Part shown: piece by piece, positions 1 to 11,732 of the stretch
Position numbering within the stretch: position 1 is the first letter of the stretch
How the letters are laid out: each line of letters opens with the position of its first letter
From: Aspidiotus rigidus
Lineage: Eukaryota > Arthropoda > Insecta > Hemiptera > Diaspididae
DNA length: 64,000 nucleotides
NCBI GenBank assembly: GCA_035079385.1
Contig: JAVHKY010000061.1
Span: 1,798,001 to 1,862,000 of the forward strand
Direction: 5' to 3'
Translations under genes and position numbers: made by a program
Notes under the pieces: model-generated
What the model was told of the DNA's origin: nothing
Seen by the model: only the letters and a program-made list of their open reading frames with translations
The model's database searches: none

Positions 1-218
1 CTATTATTAAAAAACTGAAATAAAAGGACCGGCGAAAAACACACTCGCAGTTTGACAGGAAACAAGTAGCATTTTCGGGAAGTTGATTTTCACAATTCAT
101 ACTTATTCTTCCTGATGTTAGGTTGCGGCGAGCAAGTTTTTCGCGACTCTCTCCAAAAGTCTAATTCCGGAGTAATTGCAAAAATGAAGAGGGAATCAGA
201 GAATAAATTGAACGGACT

Positions 219-406
219 TCACGACGAACCGCTTTTGAGTTCTTTGTAATTTTCGTATAGAACTTCAATTTTCAGACCGTAGCTATGAACGATTAAGTTT
301 CGTTGATACTCGATATTGCAATCAAATTTATAATTTCCAAGAAGATCGACGAAGTAGAAACGAAAATTGTAGTACCTGATGACTTGCGCCGCTCGTGCGC
401 ATAAAC
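219..406 (-). pseudogene. lola: Degenerate lola-type alternative 3' exon (zinc ligands mostly lost)
   Basis: Read on the minus strand, a TTTTTGCAG acceptor is followed by two bases and then 61 codons and TGA. This is the same phase as every intact zinc-finger exon here, and the 188-nt length equals that of the exon at 28642-28829. The peptide keeps echoes of the family: an LC pair at the very start where finger 1 begins, YKFDCNI at residues 25-31 where intact exons have QFKCNIC, and GLKIE where an intact exon has SLKIH. Most metal ligands are gone: the second Cys of finger 2 is Glu and the His positions are not kept. The frame is fully open, so it could be a dying exon or a real non-zinc-finger C-terminus. 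Being the last in the array, it would be the most distal 3' choice. The ancestry call rests on weak peptide similarity plus phase and length agreement. Confidence 0.45.
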
Positions 407-484
407 CTGCAAAAATTTCGATAATATGGTTTGTAGTAAGCACTTAACTCATAAAAACGATTACAAATAAGAGTGACCAAAATA

Positions 485-582
485 AAAAAACACTCACGCA
501 GTCGCGTGAGTAGTACACGACTTTTCTTCCCACAATGCAAGAAACATTGAGAGAGTCACTCCCTCTCTTTAAATTAAATACC
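485..582. repeat. 98-bp interspersed repeat, copy 1 (of 2)
   Basis: Almost identical to 51220-51320. It contains a short palindrome, ACTCACGCAGTCGCGTGAGT, and a purine/pyrimidine stretch ending AATACCAATG. It lies 79 bp upstream (minus-strand sense) of the degenerate exon acceptor, just as the other copy lies about 90 bp upstream of the exon at 50893-51131. The flanks between repeat and exon are not similar, so a mobile insertion is likelier than exon duplication. Confidence 0.7.
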
Positions 583-739
583 AATGACCTGTCAATCATG
601 TCAAACATTTGTAGAATAAACAATAAAACTCAGTTTATAAATTCTATCACTACGATGTCACATCAACAGATAACAGAGTAAAGATACCTATAATCCAATA
701 AGCAAACCTAAATTTTGTTATAATTTAGGCTAAGAGTCA

Positions 740-1230
740 TCTAAAACCTACAAAACGTCTCCAGAAAAACCACTCCCCCTCCCCCTGTCCAAACTGCTAC
801 GAGGCTATAACAGTTGTTTCTAATAAAAAAGAGCTCTACAATCATTTTTTCCCATACCTTATTCTTAGCATATTATTAGTCTAGTATACTGTATATTAGG
901 ATGAGTGGTTCAATTCTTTATCACTTCCGATTTCTGGCATCTCTTAAAGCTATCTCGAGCTGCTATTCCTCTCGTGCACTCATAAATTGCCTTCACGCTA
1001 TCATATCACAATTTTCTATGCACACTCCACCCCAAAATTCTTCATCTGGGAATCCAGCTACAACGAGATCCCGGAAAACTAAAAAAATCGATGTCGAAAC
1101 GAAAGAAGCAACCAATCACCCAATAGTCAACCCCTCATTCCTTCCCTCACGCTTCAACCATTCCAAACGTATTAACAAAATACCTCACTTTTCTAGCTAG
1201 AAAATTCGGTAAAAATATATAGCACCCAAG
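740..1230 (+). repeat. Diverged copy of repeat family A (3' part)
   Basis: Contains a degraded AACGTCGAGAAA...CACTCCCCCT...TGCTACG block and, at about 1180-1220, the block AATACCTCACTTTTCTAG followed by a TCGGTAAAA end. Both also end the copies near 2860 and 53060. No coding capacity is recognised; the open frame at 901-1200 falls inside this repeat. 583-740 and 1231-1440 hold nothing I recognise. Confidence 0.5.
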
Positions 1231-1440
1231 CCCGGTTTACTCGTTAGTCTAATCTCAAATCTCACTCAAAAAAGCCAGTCCAAATTGAAAATAATCTTTC
1301 CATCTCTTTTGACACCTCAAATCAACTATGAACCACTATTAATTATGTACCCATACATGAAAAAATGACAAATAAATCAATTATTAATTAAGAGTGAAAT
1401 CACCCAGGTATAGTCTCGCATCAGCACACTTGATGAAGAT

Positions 1441-2679
1441 TAAAAAATTGTACTTAATCATTCAAACTCAAGGTTTTCACTAAAATCAGTCGAATAACAA
1501 ATTAAGAAAAATAAAACGTGAACCCACATTTTGGTCCTCATCCCAACGAAATTCAAGGCAAGAGGAGGTCATTTTAGCTCGGCTGCGAATAGGCCACACT
1601 CGTCTTACTCATACTTATCTTCTCACTAATCTCGCTCCTCCATCATGCCCTCACTGTCTCCAAGAAAATTTATCAGTTGATCATTTTATTTTCTCATGCC
1701 CCGTCCTGCAACCCACTCGAACCTCCCTAAATATATCTTCCAATATCAATGCAGCACTAAACAACAACTCCGAAACCATCGACTCAACCCTAACTTATTT
1801 ACGCACCACTCAATTCTACAACTTCATATAATTCACCAACAAATTCCGTTCGATCGCCACTCAATTCCACCAATACGTACCTAATTTAACCTAATTCAAG
1901 TAATGTTCTAAAATAAGATTGTAACGCCGAGCAAATAACCCTCGTGCAGTTTATAATGCTCGTAAAATAATAATAAAAAAAAAAAAAAAAAAAAACTATC
2001 GAGTATGACTAATAATAATGAAAAATAGCTAGAAAAATGAACAACTCGCCATTGCCACTATCCGTTCAAAAATAAATTTAACAAAACAAATAAAATTTGA
2101 CAAAACCAAATTCAACGCTCTAGGGGCTGTGGGAAGCGAGATACAAGTGTACTAAATTTGAACGAAAAGGTTTCATCAGAAATAAAATCCAATGAACCCT
2201 TGGTAAAGAACGAACGAAGAATGAACCTGTCGAATGATGAAAGGTTCTTCACAATACACGTACTGATAACGAAAGTGGTAAACGTATAGGAAAATCCGCT
2301 TCTCCTAACGTAAGCAGCTACTCGCAGCTATTCGTAAGAAGCTACTCGTAATAGTGAAAAATTTTCAACAAAAGTAAAAATTTCTCGAGAACTACTCATC
2401 CGATCCTCAAAAAAAATGCAGGTGCACATCTTCAAATATAATACTACAATATGGCCGAGTTACAAAAAAATCCATCGGGTAGTTTCGGAGGAGTTCCGCG
2501 GACAAAAAGGTACTCGAAATACTGCAAAATTTCTCAACAAATTGAAAATTTCTCGAGAACTACTCATCCGATTTTCAAAAAAATTGCAGGTGCACATCTT
2601 CAGATATACTACTACAATATGGCCAAGTTACAAAAAAATCCATCGGGTAGTTTCGGAGGAGTTCCGCGGACAAAAAAAT

Positions 2680-2724
<45 letters not shown>

Positions 2725-2865
2725 AAACCTGAAATTTTTTTTTTATGCTAGTTGTGATCTAGGACCCCTAAAACGTCGAGAAAGTTCATTACCCACTCCC
2801 CCTGTTGACCTTGCTACGGGTGTAATACCTCACTTTTCTAGTTAGAAAAGTCGGTAAAACTCCCT
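1441..2865 (+). repeat. Repeat family A, full-length-like copy interrupted by a LINE
   Basis: Outside the LINE at 1483-1994, this matches copies at 30012-30240 (uninterrupted at that point), 43375-43690, 51321-51671 and 52924-53065. It holds a 168-bp tandem duplication (about 2358-2525 and 2526-2680) containing GAACTACTCATCCGAT and CCATCGGGTAGTTTCGGAGG. A (TA)n tract at 2682-2721 follows, then the shared end CTTTTCTAGTTAGAAAAGTC. The open frames at 2416-2751 are repeat artefacts. The downstream part resembles 3' ends of arthropod RTE-like retroelements, but this is only an inference from pattern. Confidence 0.7.
1484..1831 (+). pseudogene. 5'-truncated non-LTR retrotransposon, reverse-transcriptase C-terminus
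   Basis: The plus frame opened by the stop at 1481 encodes LARLRIGHTRLTHTYLL, then PPSCPHC, then VDHFIFSCP. This is the conserved C-terminal block and zinc-knuckle-like CxxC...H...C of Jockey/I-type non-LTR retrotransposon pol proteins, and it ends in TAA at 1829-1831. A short 3' UTR and a poly(A) tract ending near 1994 follow. ACTA occurs at both junctions (1479-1482 and 1995-1998), consistent with a short target-site duplication around a 5'-truncated insertion. The same host repeat at about 30045 lacks the insertion. Only about 115 codons remain, so the copy is dead. Confidence 0.85.
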
Positions 2866-2869
2866 ATTA

Positions 2870-4932
2870 ATTTCATCGACGAGGTCATCATTTTCTTTCT
2901 GGTCAATGGGATGAGATTTAACAGAATTTATAGGGTATTCACTTAGTTACACACTTACCAGTGATAAATACATCTTCTAAGAGCAGAAAGGACGTTATCA
3001 ACGACTTCTCGTAGAGCAATTTGGCAGTCTCCGCCTCAGACAAATAATCCGGGTACCTTTCATATGGATGATGAAGAAGAAGAAAGAAACATAGACAGAG
3101 GAAGTAGAAAAAAAAGAAAGAACAAATATAAAGGGAGGGGACTTGGGAGAAGATGGTTCACCTTTTTAGTAAGGGATGCTAGATGATGGGAAATTCTGGG
3201 CTAGGGGAGAAGTTTCTGGAGTCTTTCAAGGGGGCGAAAGCTCTGACGGGACTTGGAATTATTTCCAGAGGTAGGCCATACAGTTATCTGAAAACGTGAA
3301 CAAAGAATATGAGGACATTGACTAGAAAAAGAATGGGGGTCGAATTTCGAGCTGAGGAGGGTATTTCTAAGCTAGGTAAGAGCACCGTCTGGGCTAAGCA
3401 AGGGGTGTCAAGAAATTTCACGGAGAGCGAACGGCCGAACGCGCTCACCAATTTTAGAGACAAAAGAAAAATTTCGAAAGGTTGGCAGAAGATGGAGAAA
3501 TAGAATGACTATAGAATTCAGAACCTCTTCCTGAAACTGGAACCGATAGAACCGCCGAAATTTCCTTGGAACTAGAACCGAATTGGAACCGCTTCAGTCG
3601 AAAGGATCCAATTGAGGTGCCTGAGAAGAGCATTTAAATTCGCATAAAAGAGTAGTCCTGCTTGTTTTAATTCACGCAGTTGATGAAATCTACCTTCGAG
3701 CAACAATGAGCTATAAGTTTTTCATTTATATAATATTCAGACACAATTCGTTTTGATAATCGTGTAAAGAATTAAAATTACGAGTTACATTTATCGGCAC
3801 AGCAAAAAATTCAAAAATGAAGACAAAATTTTACGATTCGATGGTATTTTGGTACATGACACGCCGAAATATTCGGAAATGAAATAAAGGATTCAATCAT
3901 TTTGAAAAGACGTCTCAGACGTACCCCGCCCTTGGTGGTAGAGAAATAACATTGTTTGAAACTTTGTCAATGCGGTGTGCACGGAATATTGATCTGTCTA
4001 TTAAAATTTATAAGTTGTACTCCCGTGAGGTGAACTTGGATGAATAATTTACTTTAGGTATCTTGCTTGTTATTTGTACTGGTGGAAACTAACAAGATAC
4101 TTATTTTGGCTTTGTCATACGTCCAAAAGTATAGCATGTCGAAACCTACGTAAATTATGTAGTAATAATATAATGAATAACCGTCAACAAAAATAACATT
4201 TATTTTGACTTTACGCGTAAAAACAAGAGATAAACATCAATTACGTAGTAAATAACCTTATTACAATTGTTACGATAGTAGATTCCTTTTTGGTGTTGTA
4301 CATTATTACATTCATTCGCATGACATTCAGATAGGTATGATTCATACAGGTGGTGAAATCCCCTTGAAAAGCGGGGAAAACATACAAAAAAAAAAAACCT
4401 AAATTGTAAATTGTTAAGAAAACGACCAACAAAATGTCTTTCTGCCCCGTCCCCCCAAAGTGTACAGCTAAGATGATGATAGTTGAAAAAAAAGGAAATG
4501 TTATAGGTACGTTGAACTGAAGAAAGACAAGGTAAGTTTATACTTGTATGAAATTAGCCTACGTTGAAGGCAAATTAAAGATACTCATCCTGTAAACTAC
4601 AGCACTTTTGGGTCATTCCACTCGAATTATCTCATTTACGACAACGTCAAAACAGTTTGAAGCTTGAAAGGACGCCAGTTGCGCGGTACGTCAAAAAATA
4701 ATTTTTGTAAAATCGTCAAATAGGTTGAAATAATAAAGAAATAAAAAAATAATTAATCAATTTAAAAAGATTGAAATCCGGGTTGTACAAAAACAGAACA
4801 GAATAATACAGAACAATGAGTCGAGTAGAAGTACCTCGATGTTCTTGACGTTCAGTATAAATTGATGAAGATCTTTCATGAAATGTTACTATACAAGTCC
4901 TCTTCGTCACTTTCGACCGATCACGCGCGACC
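2870..4932. other. No gene recognised; intron/downstream spacer
   Basis: Several short open frames (for example 3309-3503) show no family similarity or coding texture. Purine-rich stretches occur around 3060-3140. On the gene's strand this is 3' flank of the exon at 4933-5528 and intron for any transcript using the 219-406 exon. Confidence 0.5.
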
Positions 4933-5528
4933 TCAATAGAACTGCTCCGGATGTACCTCGTAATCGACTTCGTTCTTGACTGTTTCCTCCAACTTTGTAA
5001 CCAAATGAGGTTGCAAAGTCTGCAAATTTGATTGCGATACATTGCAATCTGTCAGTGGCGTTGACGGCGTGTTTGGATTTGGATGCGCGAGAGGAAGATT
5101 TGAATGTATCAGTGGTGCACTTGGAAGTAATAGGGACGTAGTCAAATGAGTTGAAGGAGCAGTTCCGTGCGGAAAAGGCATACTTTGATATAACATAATC
5201 TCCGGATGTAGCGCTCTCAAATGTTCTTTCAGTTGATCAGAACGATAGAATTCTTTAATGCATAAATGACATTTAAACTGTTTCTCGTCCCCAGGCGTAT
5301 GTATGGTTGACTCGTGTCGTCTTAGTTTGTCTTTATGAACAAACGTTTTAGAACAAATTTTACATTGGAATTGTTTATCTTTACCGCATTCGTAAACTAG
5401 ATGTCTTCGAAGACCGCGCAGATATCGGTATTTCCTACCACACTTGTTTGGGCAAACGAAGGTACTTTCGATGCTAATATTTGGTAAAGCTCTTGTAGGA
5501 GCCATGTAATCCACAGAGTAAAGATCGA
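4933..5528 (-). CDS. lola: lola alternative 3'-terminal exon, three zinc fingers
   Basis: Acceptor CTTGTTCGCAG is followed by two bases, then 197 codons and a stop. Finger 1 (C2HC) has C25, C29, H42 and C47 in the CPNKCGRKY context. Finger 2 (C2H2) has C55, C58, H71 and H76. Uniquely in this array, a third C2H2 finger follows (C86, C89, H102, H107), linked by TPGDEKQF, and then a 90-residue Ser/Thr/Pro/Leu-rich tail. The product would be the DNA-binding C-terminus of one Lola isoform, a nuclear BTB transcription factor controlling axon guidance and neuronal and germline identity in flies. Which targets this isoform reads is unknown. It is at least twice as long as most sister exons and is the last intact exon of the array. 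Confidence 0.88.
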
Positions 5529-6572
5529 CTGCGAACAAGATGAAAGAAAAACATGTTAGCTATAGCAAGCAGCAGTCTTCCATCACCGTCATCATTATTA
5601 AGTGCGTTAATCATGCATTTATTATACGAATGTGATACTCAAAGCGATAATTGTAATCGAGTTTACTTTAAAATGTTAATACATCAATTTTTCTTTCGAC
5701 CAATGTTAGTTTAAAATATTATTCTGACACCTCTAGGTATAGGTATAATGTGTACTCTGAATATTGTTTTTTTTTTTTTTTTTTTTTTTACGTTAAATTT
5801 ATTTTTAAGCGTTCAATTTTGTTCTTTCTTTCACCATTAACGTTAAATTTAATTTCTAAAGACGGATAAAAATAAATATAAGCATGTGTATGTGAAACTA
5901 TACACAATTTGAGAGTGAAAAAGGTACGAATGAGATGACAATTCGTTCAGATCGATTGTACAATGGATGTAGATGCTTGTGGAATTTGATAAAAAATAAT
6001 CAAATATTTCCATATTCGGCGCCTCGGGAGCTGTTAATTTCTTCCGCGTAGAAAAACAATATCCTTGTCAATTGTTCAGGTTTTCAATTTTTCCTCTTCT
6101 AGAAATTGAAAGGAGAAGAGTATAAAACGATGATTACTCTTCAAAATCATTTGTCTCTATAATGAATTTATTTTTCACCAATATGTTACACAAAACAGTC
6201 GCTAAATAAAATAAAAATGGAAAAACAAAGAAAGAAAAAAAAAAAAGGAGATTCTCAATAAAATAAATTTTTTATCTTTAGAAAAATGTGTGAAATGTAA
6301 ATCAAGAATATTTGCACGAGAATATGTCGTACATTTTGGAGATCATGTAATATTTTAATTAAGTAGCTAATATCGAACGGACTCGAGCCTCTTAATTTTA
6401 TAATGTATGATAAAACTTTGTATTATTGATAAAATTTAATGGTATAGCATCAGTAGTGTGGAGTGATACTTTCATTGCAACTTTATACATGTACGATATA
6501 GTTATAATTGAAAATTACGTTACATTATTGAGAATGACGTTCAACGTTTAGTTTTGTTTTTGAAAAAAATTG
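5529..6572. other. Intron; no gene recognised
   Basis: AT-rich spacer with a poly(T) run at about 5767-5788. TTTATT at about 6166 (AATAAA on the minus strand) lies roughly 400 bp past the stop of the upstream exon at 6573 and could serve it as a poly(A) signal. Confidence 0.4.
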
Positions 6573-6892
6573 TTAAAAATATTGAATATAGGCGATTTCT
6601 TTCTTTTTTTGTGACTCCAAAGTTCGCTCGTGCACGTACAACAGATGCGTCTTCAAATGGTCGCGTCGAGAGAAAGCTCGCGAGCATACGACGCAGATAA
6701 ACTGTTTCTCAACTCCGCACTCGTATTGCATGTGCCGTTGTAAGCCTTTTCTATATTTATATTTATGCCCACAACCATTTGGGCATTCGAATAACAGATG
6801 ACTTTGATTTTGCGCAGGCAAAAATTGCATACCAATTGAAAGTGGTTTCCAAGATGTCCGCCCATCGATAGTATACATTGGCCTTAACCAAC
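6573..6892 (-). CDS. lola: lola alternative 3'-terminal exon, two zinc fingers
   Basis: Acceptor TGTACTTCTCAG is followed by two bases, then 105 codons and a stop. About 33 non-finger residues precede finger 1 (C36, C40, H53, C58; CPNGCGHKY). The linker GVEKQF leads to finger 2 (C66, C69, H82, H87). A Lys/Glu-containing tail of 18 residues ends in IQYF. It is the Lola isoform-specific DNA-binding module, joined in the mRNA to the shared BTB exons. The ATG at the top of the open frame lies in the intron, so it is not a real start. About 450 bp further upstream, the intron carries a block also found upstream of the exon at 17016-17368. Confidence 0.88.
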
Positions 6893-7344
6893 CTGAGAAG
6901 TACATTAAACATGGACATCAGAAAATCATTAGAACTATGTATAACATACACTTATATTCGAGCTTGTCAGCTTGGACAAGAGTTTATGATAAAATGTAAA
7001 AGACTTATAACGGGAGCAACCTTTCAAACATTTTAATTTTCTACATCGATGAGAAGGGAAAGTTTTCTCACAAGAAAACTCTAAGTAGACACTGAAAATA
7101 ATTTCACAACAAAACAGATTGCAGGATTAAAATTTGATAAGTTATTCGAATATTACACTTTGAAAAAGATACGCACCATTAAGTAGGAAGGTAATTTCAG
7201 AATTTCATTTGTAAAACAAATGTACATTGGACCATCCAAGAATGATCGTTTTTGCATAAATTGTATTAGTCAACTCGACAAACTAAAAATTTTACATTTT
7301 GTAGAAGAGACTGGATATTTGATTTCCATTTACGCTAAGAACTT

Positions 7345-7925
7345 CATTTATTTTAATGAAAGATGATTGGAAAACTGCGCTTGCCACGCCTGATTTTTGA
7401 ATGGAAGGTGTTGTATTCCTGTACTATTGCGTTAAGCGCAGGGAATGAATAGCGTACATTTACTTTCCGCACCTGTCTCATAGCTTTCCGCGTCCCACAA
7501 ACACAAAACCAAAGTATCGAATGAATTGAGTTGTGTATTACTTGAGAAAAACATGAAAAAAAAAAATAACATCATATCACAAAACGATTTGAATGGAAAA
7601 ATTACCACGTTACGAAATAACTCCGCAAAATAATTGAAGTACGAGTAGCAAAACATGCGATGCTACTGCTATCGCGAAATGAATGAGAGATAATTTGAAC
7701 GAAAGAAAAAGAAAACTAGCATCATATCACGAAATCGTTTGAATGAAAAAATTATCACGTACGCAAAATAGATAGGTATTTGAAGTAAATACTTAAAGAA
7801 TAAAGTAAGAAATTATGTCGAATTAATAATGTTTCAGAATAACCTTTCTCATCTCATAACTCAAAATTGGTTGAATTGGTTGGTTTTCCGATCATCTTTC
7901 ATCGAAATAGTAACTATTCCCTAGC
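7345..7925. repeat. Duplicated intron block F, copy 1
   Basis: Shares, in the same order and orientation, several blocks with 17690-18480: CTTGCCACGCCTGATTTTT, GAATAGCGTAC, CATCATATCAC, and ATTGGTTGAATTGGTTGG with CATCTTTCAT. Similarity is patchy, so the duplication is old. Within this copy the CATCATATCAC segment occurs twice (about 7570 and 7720). No coding potential is seen. Confidence 0.6.
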
Positions 7926-8489
7926 CGTAAAGCCAAAATTTACAGCAACTGTACGGCGTAACATCAGGACTGCAAAGGTACAATTATGTTATTATTCATT
8001 TTTTCCCCAAAAATTAAAATCTACTTAATTTATGTTCTGAATGTTCTAATAACGAGCCTCAAAACATTCAGAACATAAAAATTAAAAAGTAAGTAGACCG
8101 AGTATCGACCATAATACGAGTAAGTTTATGCTAACCATTGACGCGAGAACATGATAAAAGAAATGAGGATTTAAATCTTATGAGAGGCGCGGTTGAACAC
8201 ATGGATGTGGACAACCTATAGCGTCTCCCCTCTCCGCAGTTTATTGCGCTGCCCTAAGAAATTGAATTGTAAACGAGGTCCAACTATCCTATGAGTATGA
8301 ATAGTAATGGAAGGACAAATACAGTAGTATTTTGCAAGGAATGACAGATTGCGCGTAAACTCAATGTTGCGATCATTTGTACAATTGAAGCAGCGAATTT
8401 ATAAGTGCGACAACGGAAACTTGAAAAACTAGCATTTCTGTGCCTCCATTACTATTCACACTCGAAACGATTGCCCGGGTACCTATCAT

Positions 8490-9334
8490 TTGGGCGCTGG
8501 AGAACAGGGCGCGAATCAGCTGGGCGCTAAAAAAAACAAAAGAGGAAAAACGGAAAATACGAGAAATAATTTTGCTCTAATTTATAAATTGTGAGTTATG
8601 GCTCTTCCGCTTCTGTTGTCGTAATCGTCGACTATCCTGCGAAGGCGTTCATCAACTTACAAATATTTCTTTCGCTTCGTGGGACCTCGACTCAGCATAC
8701 GCAACGATTTTCCCTGGATTTTGGATTTGGATTGTGGACATGGCGATTAATTCTTTTCACAATAACACCATCCTTCTCGTGTCTTTCACATCGCCAGAAG
8801 CGCGTACTCTCTTTTTATTGAAAATAAGAAAATAATACACAAAACATACCTTTTGATCCACTATACACATACAAATTTCATCATTTTTATGTGTACTTAC
8901 CCCATCAGAACCATTCTTGTCAAATATGTACACAAATCCTCGATCTGTAAACTTTTTCACCCCCGTACACTAATGTTTTCCATTTTTCAAAATTCGCGAC
9001 TCTTGACTTCAAAAACTGCACGTTGCATTGTATCCTGCTTTCTCACAAACTTGAAATGACAAATCTTTCTTGCAAGAACTACCGTACTATATATCATTCA
9101 ATCAATTACTCATACCGAGGACACATTCGAACGAAACCTGTATAAAGTGAGGAAATTCCATTTTCGTGTTTAAAAAATTGCGGCACTTCTCTCTTGCAGG
9201 CACACGAAATATACGGTATATAAAAAAAAAAAAAACATTCTTTTGTCAAATGAATTGATAAATATGCTCAATTCATACCGGCGCACCCGACCGTTCGCGC
9301 CCTATTCACCTGCGCCCAGTCGTTCGCGCCCCAT
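8490..9334. mobile_element. DNA-transposon remnant with GGGCGCGAA subterminal repeats
   Basis: The left end carries TTGGGCGCTGG, AGGGCGCGAATCAGC and TGGGCGC. The right end (9279-9334) carries the same GGGCGCGAA/TGGGCGC units in inverted orientation. Such repeated, inverted subterminal motifs indicate a cut-and-paste element. The interior has open frames without recognisable transposase, so it is probably non-autonomous. Exact ends and target-site duplication were not determined. Confidence 0.6.
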
Positions 9335-9689
9335 TGATCGGTCCCCCAATTATTCTTATTTTTTTCATCACGTATTCGCATCATTGTCTATACCGCTTAT
9401 GCTTGTGGTCTAACGAACTGAAACAAACATAACCCGGAGTGAGCGAGGCGAGGTTGTTGAAATAGCAAATGGAACAAATTCAAGAGGTACAGATTCCTGT
9501 TTGAGGACCCATATTGGAATCGTAGTTTTTTGAGACGCCAAAATAATTTAAGAATTACTATAAAGAATAGCGGCCTCATACGGCCTAATCAATTGATTTT
9601 GAAAGAAGAGTAGTATACTTTATTATTATTATACAATAGATAATTTTTATTTCGTATCGCAATAATACATGATAAAATGCTTGTGAATC

Positions 9690-9958
9690 TCAATCGAGAA
9701 ACTCTTTGTGAATATTAAACACGTGTCTTCTTAAACTGTGCTTATAATTAAATTCTCTTCGGCAAACACCGCATTTGAATTGTTTTTCTTGTCCACATTC
9801 GAATCTCAAATGTGTTTTTAAGCTACTTTTATTTTTGTACGAGCGATCGCACATGATACAAGCAAACAATTTCTCGGAATCGATTATTGCTGCACAATTA
9901 CTAGCATTCGCGTTCAAAACAACCAAATTCATACCAGAGCTGTTAGCGAAATGCGATC
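9690..9958 (-). CDS. lola: lola alternative 3'-terminal exon, divergent finger 1
   Basis: Acceptor TTGTTTCCTCAG is followed by two bases, then 88 codons and a stop. Finger 1 is atypical: it reads CIMC (C33, C36, spacing CX2C) without the CPN..CG signature, but keeps SYKNKSSLKTHLRFECG with H49 and C54. Finger 2 has C62, C65, H78 and H83 after the GQEKQF linker. About 30 residues precede finger 1. TTTATT motifs at about 9618 and 9647 (AATAAA on the sense strand) lie 40-70 bp past the stop, a good poly(A) signal position. It encodes one Lola isoform-specific DNA-binding end. The exon lies in the correct phase, so I take it as functional despite the divergent first finger. Confidence 0.82.
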
Positions 9959-11535
9959 CTGAGGAAACAAAACGTCAGTAAGCTACAGGAAAGAAGAACC
10001 GGAATCAATCATTGGGAGCATGCTCGCTACCCACGCAAAAAATTACGACCATCTATAGGCGCACCATTAGCTGTATCTTTTATTCAAATAAATACGAACA
10101 TTAACAGCTATAGGTGCCTACCTACCTGCGAGTAGCGAATTATTTACACGGTATCCCATATCAGAGATTCATCACGTACGTGTACACGTGACATCAGCAA
10201 ACGGATCTAAAATAATATAATACGAATCTTCCCTACGAGTACACAGGAATCGTCTCGTACTCGTTCAACATTAGCTGATCCGTGGCGTGTGTTGATCTAT
10301 TGGATGAGCTCGTCTTTTTGCGCCCAATTCTTCGAAGAACTGTTCTAAGTAGGTACTATCAATACGTCGGAATTCTCAAAACGCTCGTGTATGCAATCGG
10401 TTCGTGATATTTATAGTCAATACAATCATGGTTAAAGTGCGTACTATTACACGTCTGTCAAATATGCACTCTGGAGAAATATTGTTTTTGCATAAGAAAA
10501 TAAACAACTCGGTCGTTTTTTTTCTTTCGCTTCCTTCTCTCATATTCTCCTCATTCATGTCTTTCTTCGCACTTTTTATCCTGCCGTCACTTCATTTGTA
10601 CCCACGCCCAATGATGCGTTGCCGAGTCGACGCAAAACCGTGATTTCTGCGAAAACTTCACGAGTGACCGTTATACAAATTATATTATTAATCACTAATC
10701 ATCTTAAGAACCTAGAGGCATTTTCATCACATCGTTAAGTAAACAGAGCCTCTTCCCCACTTCACTGTGAACTGTGAACCACCTCACCATTTACACCCTG
10801 AACACGTACACCAACGATGATACAAGTGAATCAACTTAAATATTATTAAGATTGCAGACGCGTTCGCCGTTCACAGCGATTTGAACTAGAGAAGAGGGGC
10901 AGATAATGAAACAACGAAAAATGCACGAATTTTCGCTTTTTTCACCTCGACAAAGAGGGATCAATTTTGGCGACTGCCTTGTTTACGAGAGGTCCAACAA
11001 AAATCTCTACGTGTTTTGTTGTTTTATAATCGTCTTTCTTTTTGAGTAACGTTGATGCCCGAGAGAATACTCTCTCATTATGTTTCATATGCTAAAAAAG
11101 AACCTTACTTATCAAAATATACTGAGAGAATGTAGAAGAAGAAATGAATTTGGACCCATCATTTCGATAACCCAATTGTTTCCAGAACCTCTCGTTTAGT
11201 AAGGCATATTCGAGAAACACAAGCCGAAACTCCACAATAAAAGAAAATAGAGTATTTTATTCGAATTTTTTCATTATCAAAAAAGAATCTGATCGGATAA
11301 TGTTGGAATAGTAAACAAAATAAGTGTAAGTTTATCCCCTCTCTAGTCTCTGTTCTCTACTATCATTAGTAAAGATATCTGTTCGTTCTTCTTATGTCAT
11401 TAAGCCTTCTAAATTATTCTAATTATTCATTCTAAATAATTCTACAGTTGATGAGAAATTTGCTGACAATTCATCAGATATTTCAAAAAGAGATACACTT
11501 CTTGACCGGTATCTTTCACCATTTTGACCAGCGAT
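9959..11535. other. Intron; no gene recognised
   Basis: Ordinary AT-rich intron between two lola exons. Open frames at 10376-10643 overlap on opposite strands and have no recognisable family. TTTATT motifs at about 11257 lie past the stop of the exon at 11536 and are possible poly(A) signals. Confidence 0.4.
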
Positions 11536-11732
11536 TTATTCGGATGATTTGTGAATCAACAACAAATGTCTTCGTAAGTTGGACGGCCGACGAAATGTTT
11601 TTTGACAAATCTGGCATTTAAATTGAGGCTGGACTGCGATTTTGCATTCGTATTTCAAATGGAACCGTAAATGATGCTGATGCTTGTACGTTTTCACGCA
11701 AAAAGCATTCGGGCAAATGAAATTCTTACAAT
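11536..11732 (-). CDS. lola: lola alternative 3'-terminal exon, two zinc fingers (CX4C finger 1)
   Basis: A strong pyrimidine tract and CTTTTTTTCAG acceptor are followed by two bases, then 64 codons and a stop. Finger 1 has C6, C11, H24 and C29 (CPNAFCVKTYKH), with an extra residue between the cysteines and no CG. The linker KIAVQPQF is longer than the usual GxEKQF. Finger 2 has C39, C42, H55 and H60. The exon is compact, with only five residues before finger 1 and four after finger 2. The run of Phe/Ser upstream of the first finger in the longest open frame is translated polypyrimidine tract and is intronic. It is an isoform-specific DNA-binding end of Lola. Confidence 0.86.

Noticed and set aside
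2416..2751. Open frames with a repeated QVHIF(K/R)Y-T-TTIWPSYKK segment
   Set aside because: They translate the 168-bp tandem duplication within repeat family A; the same DNA recurs elsewhere with broken frames.
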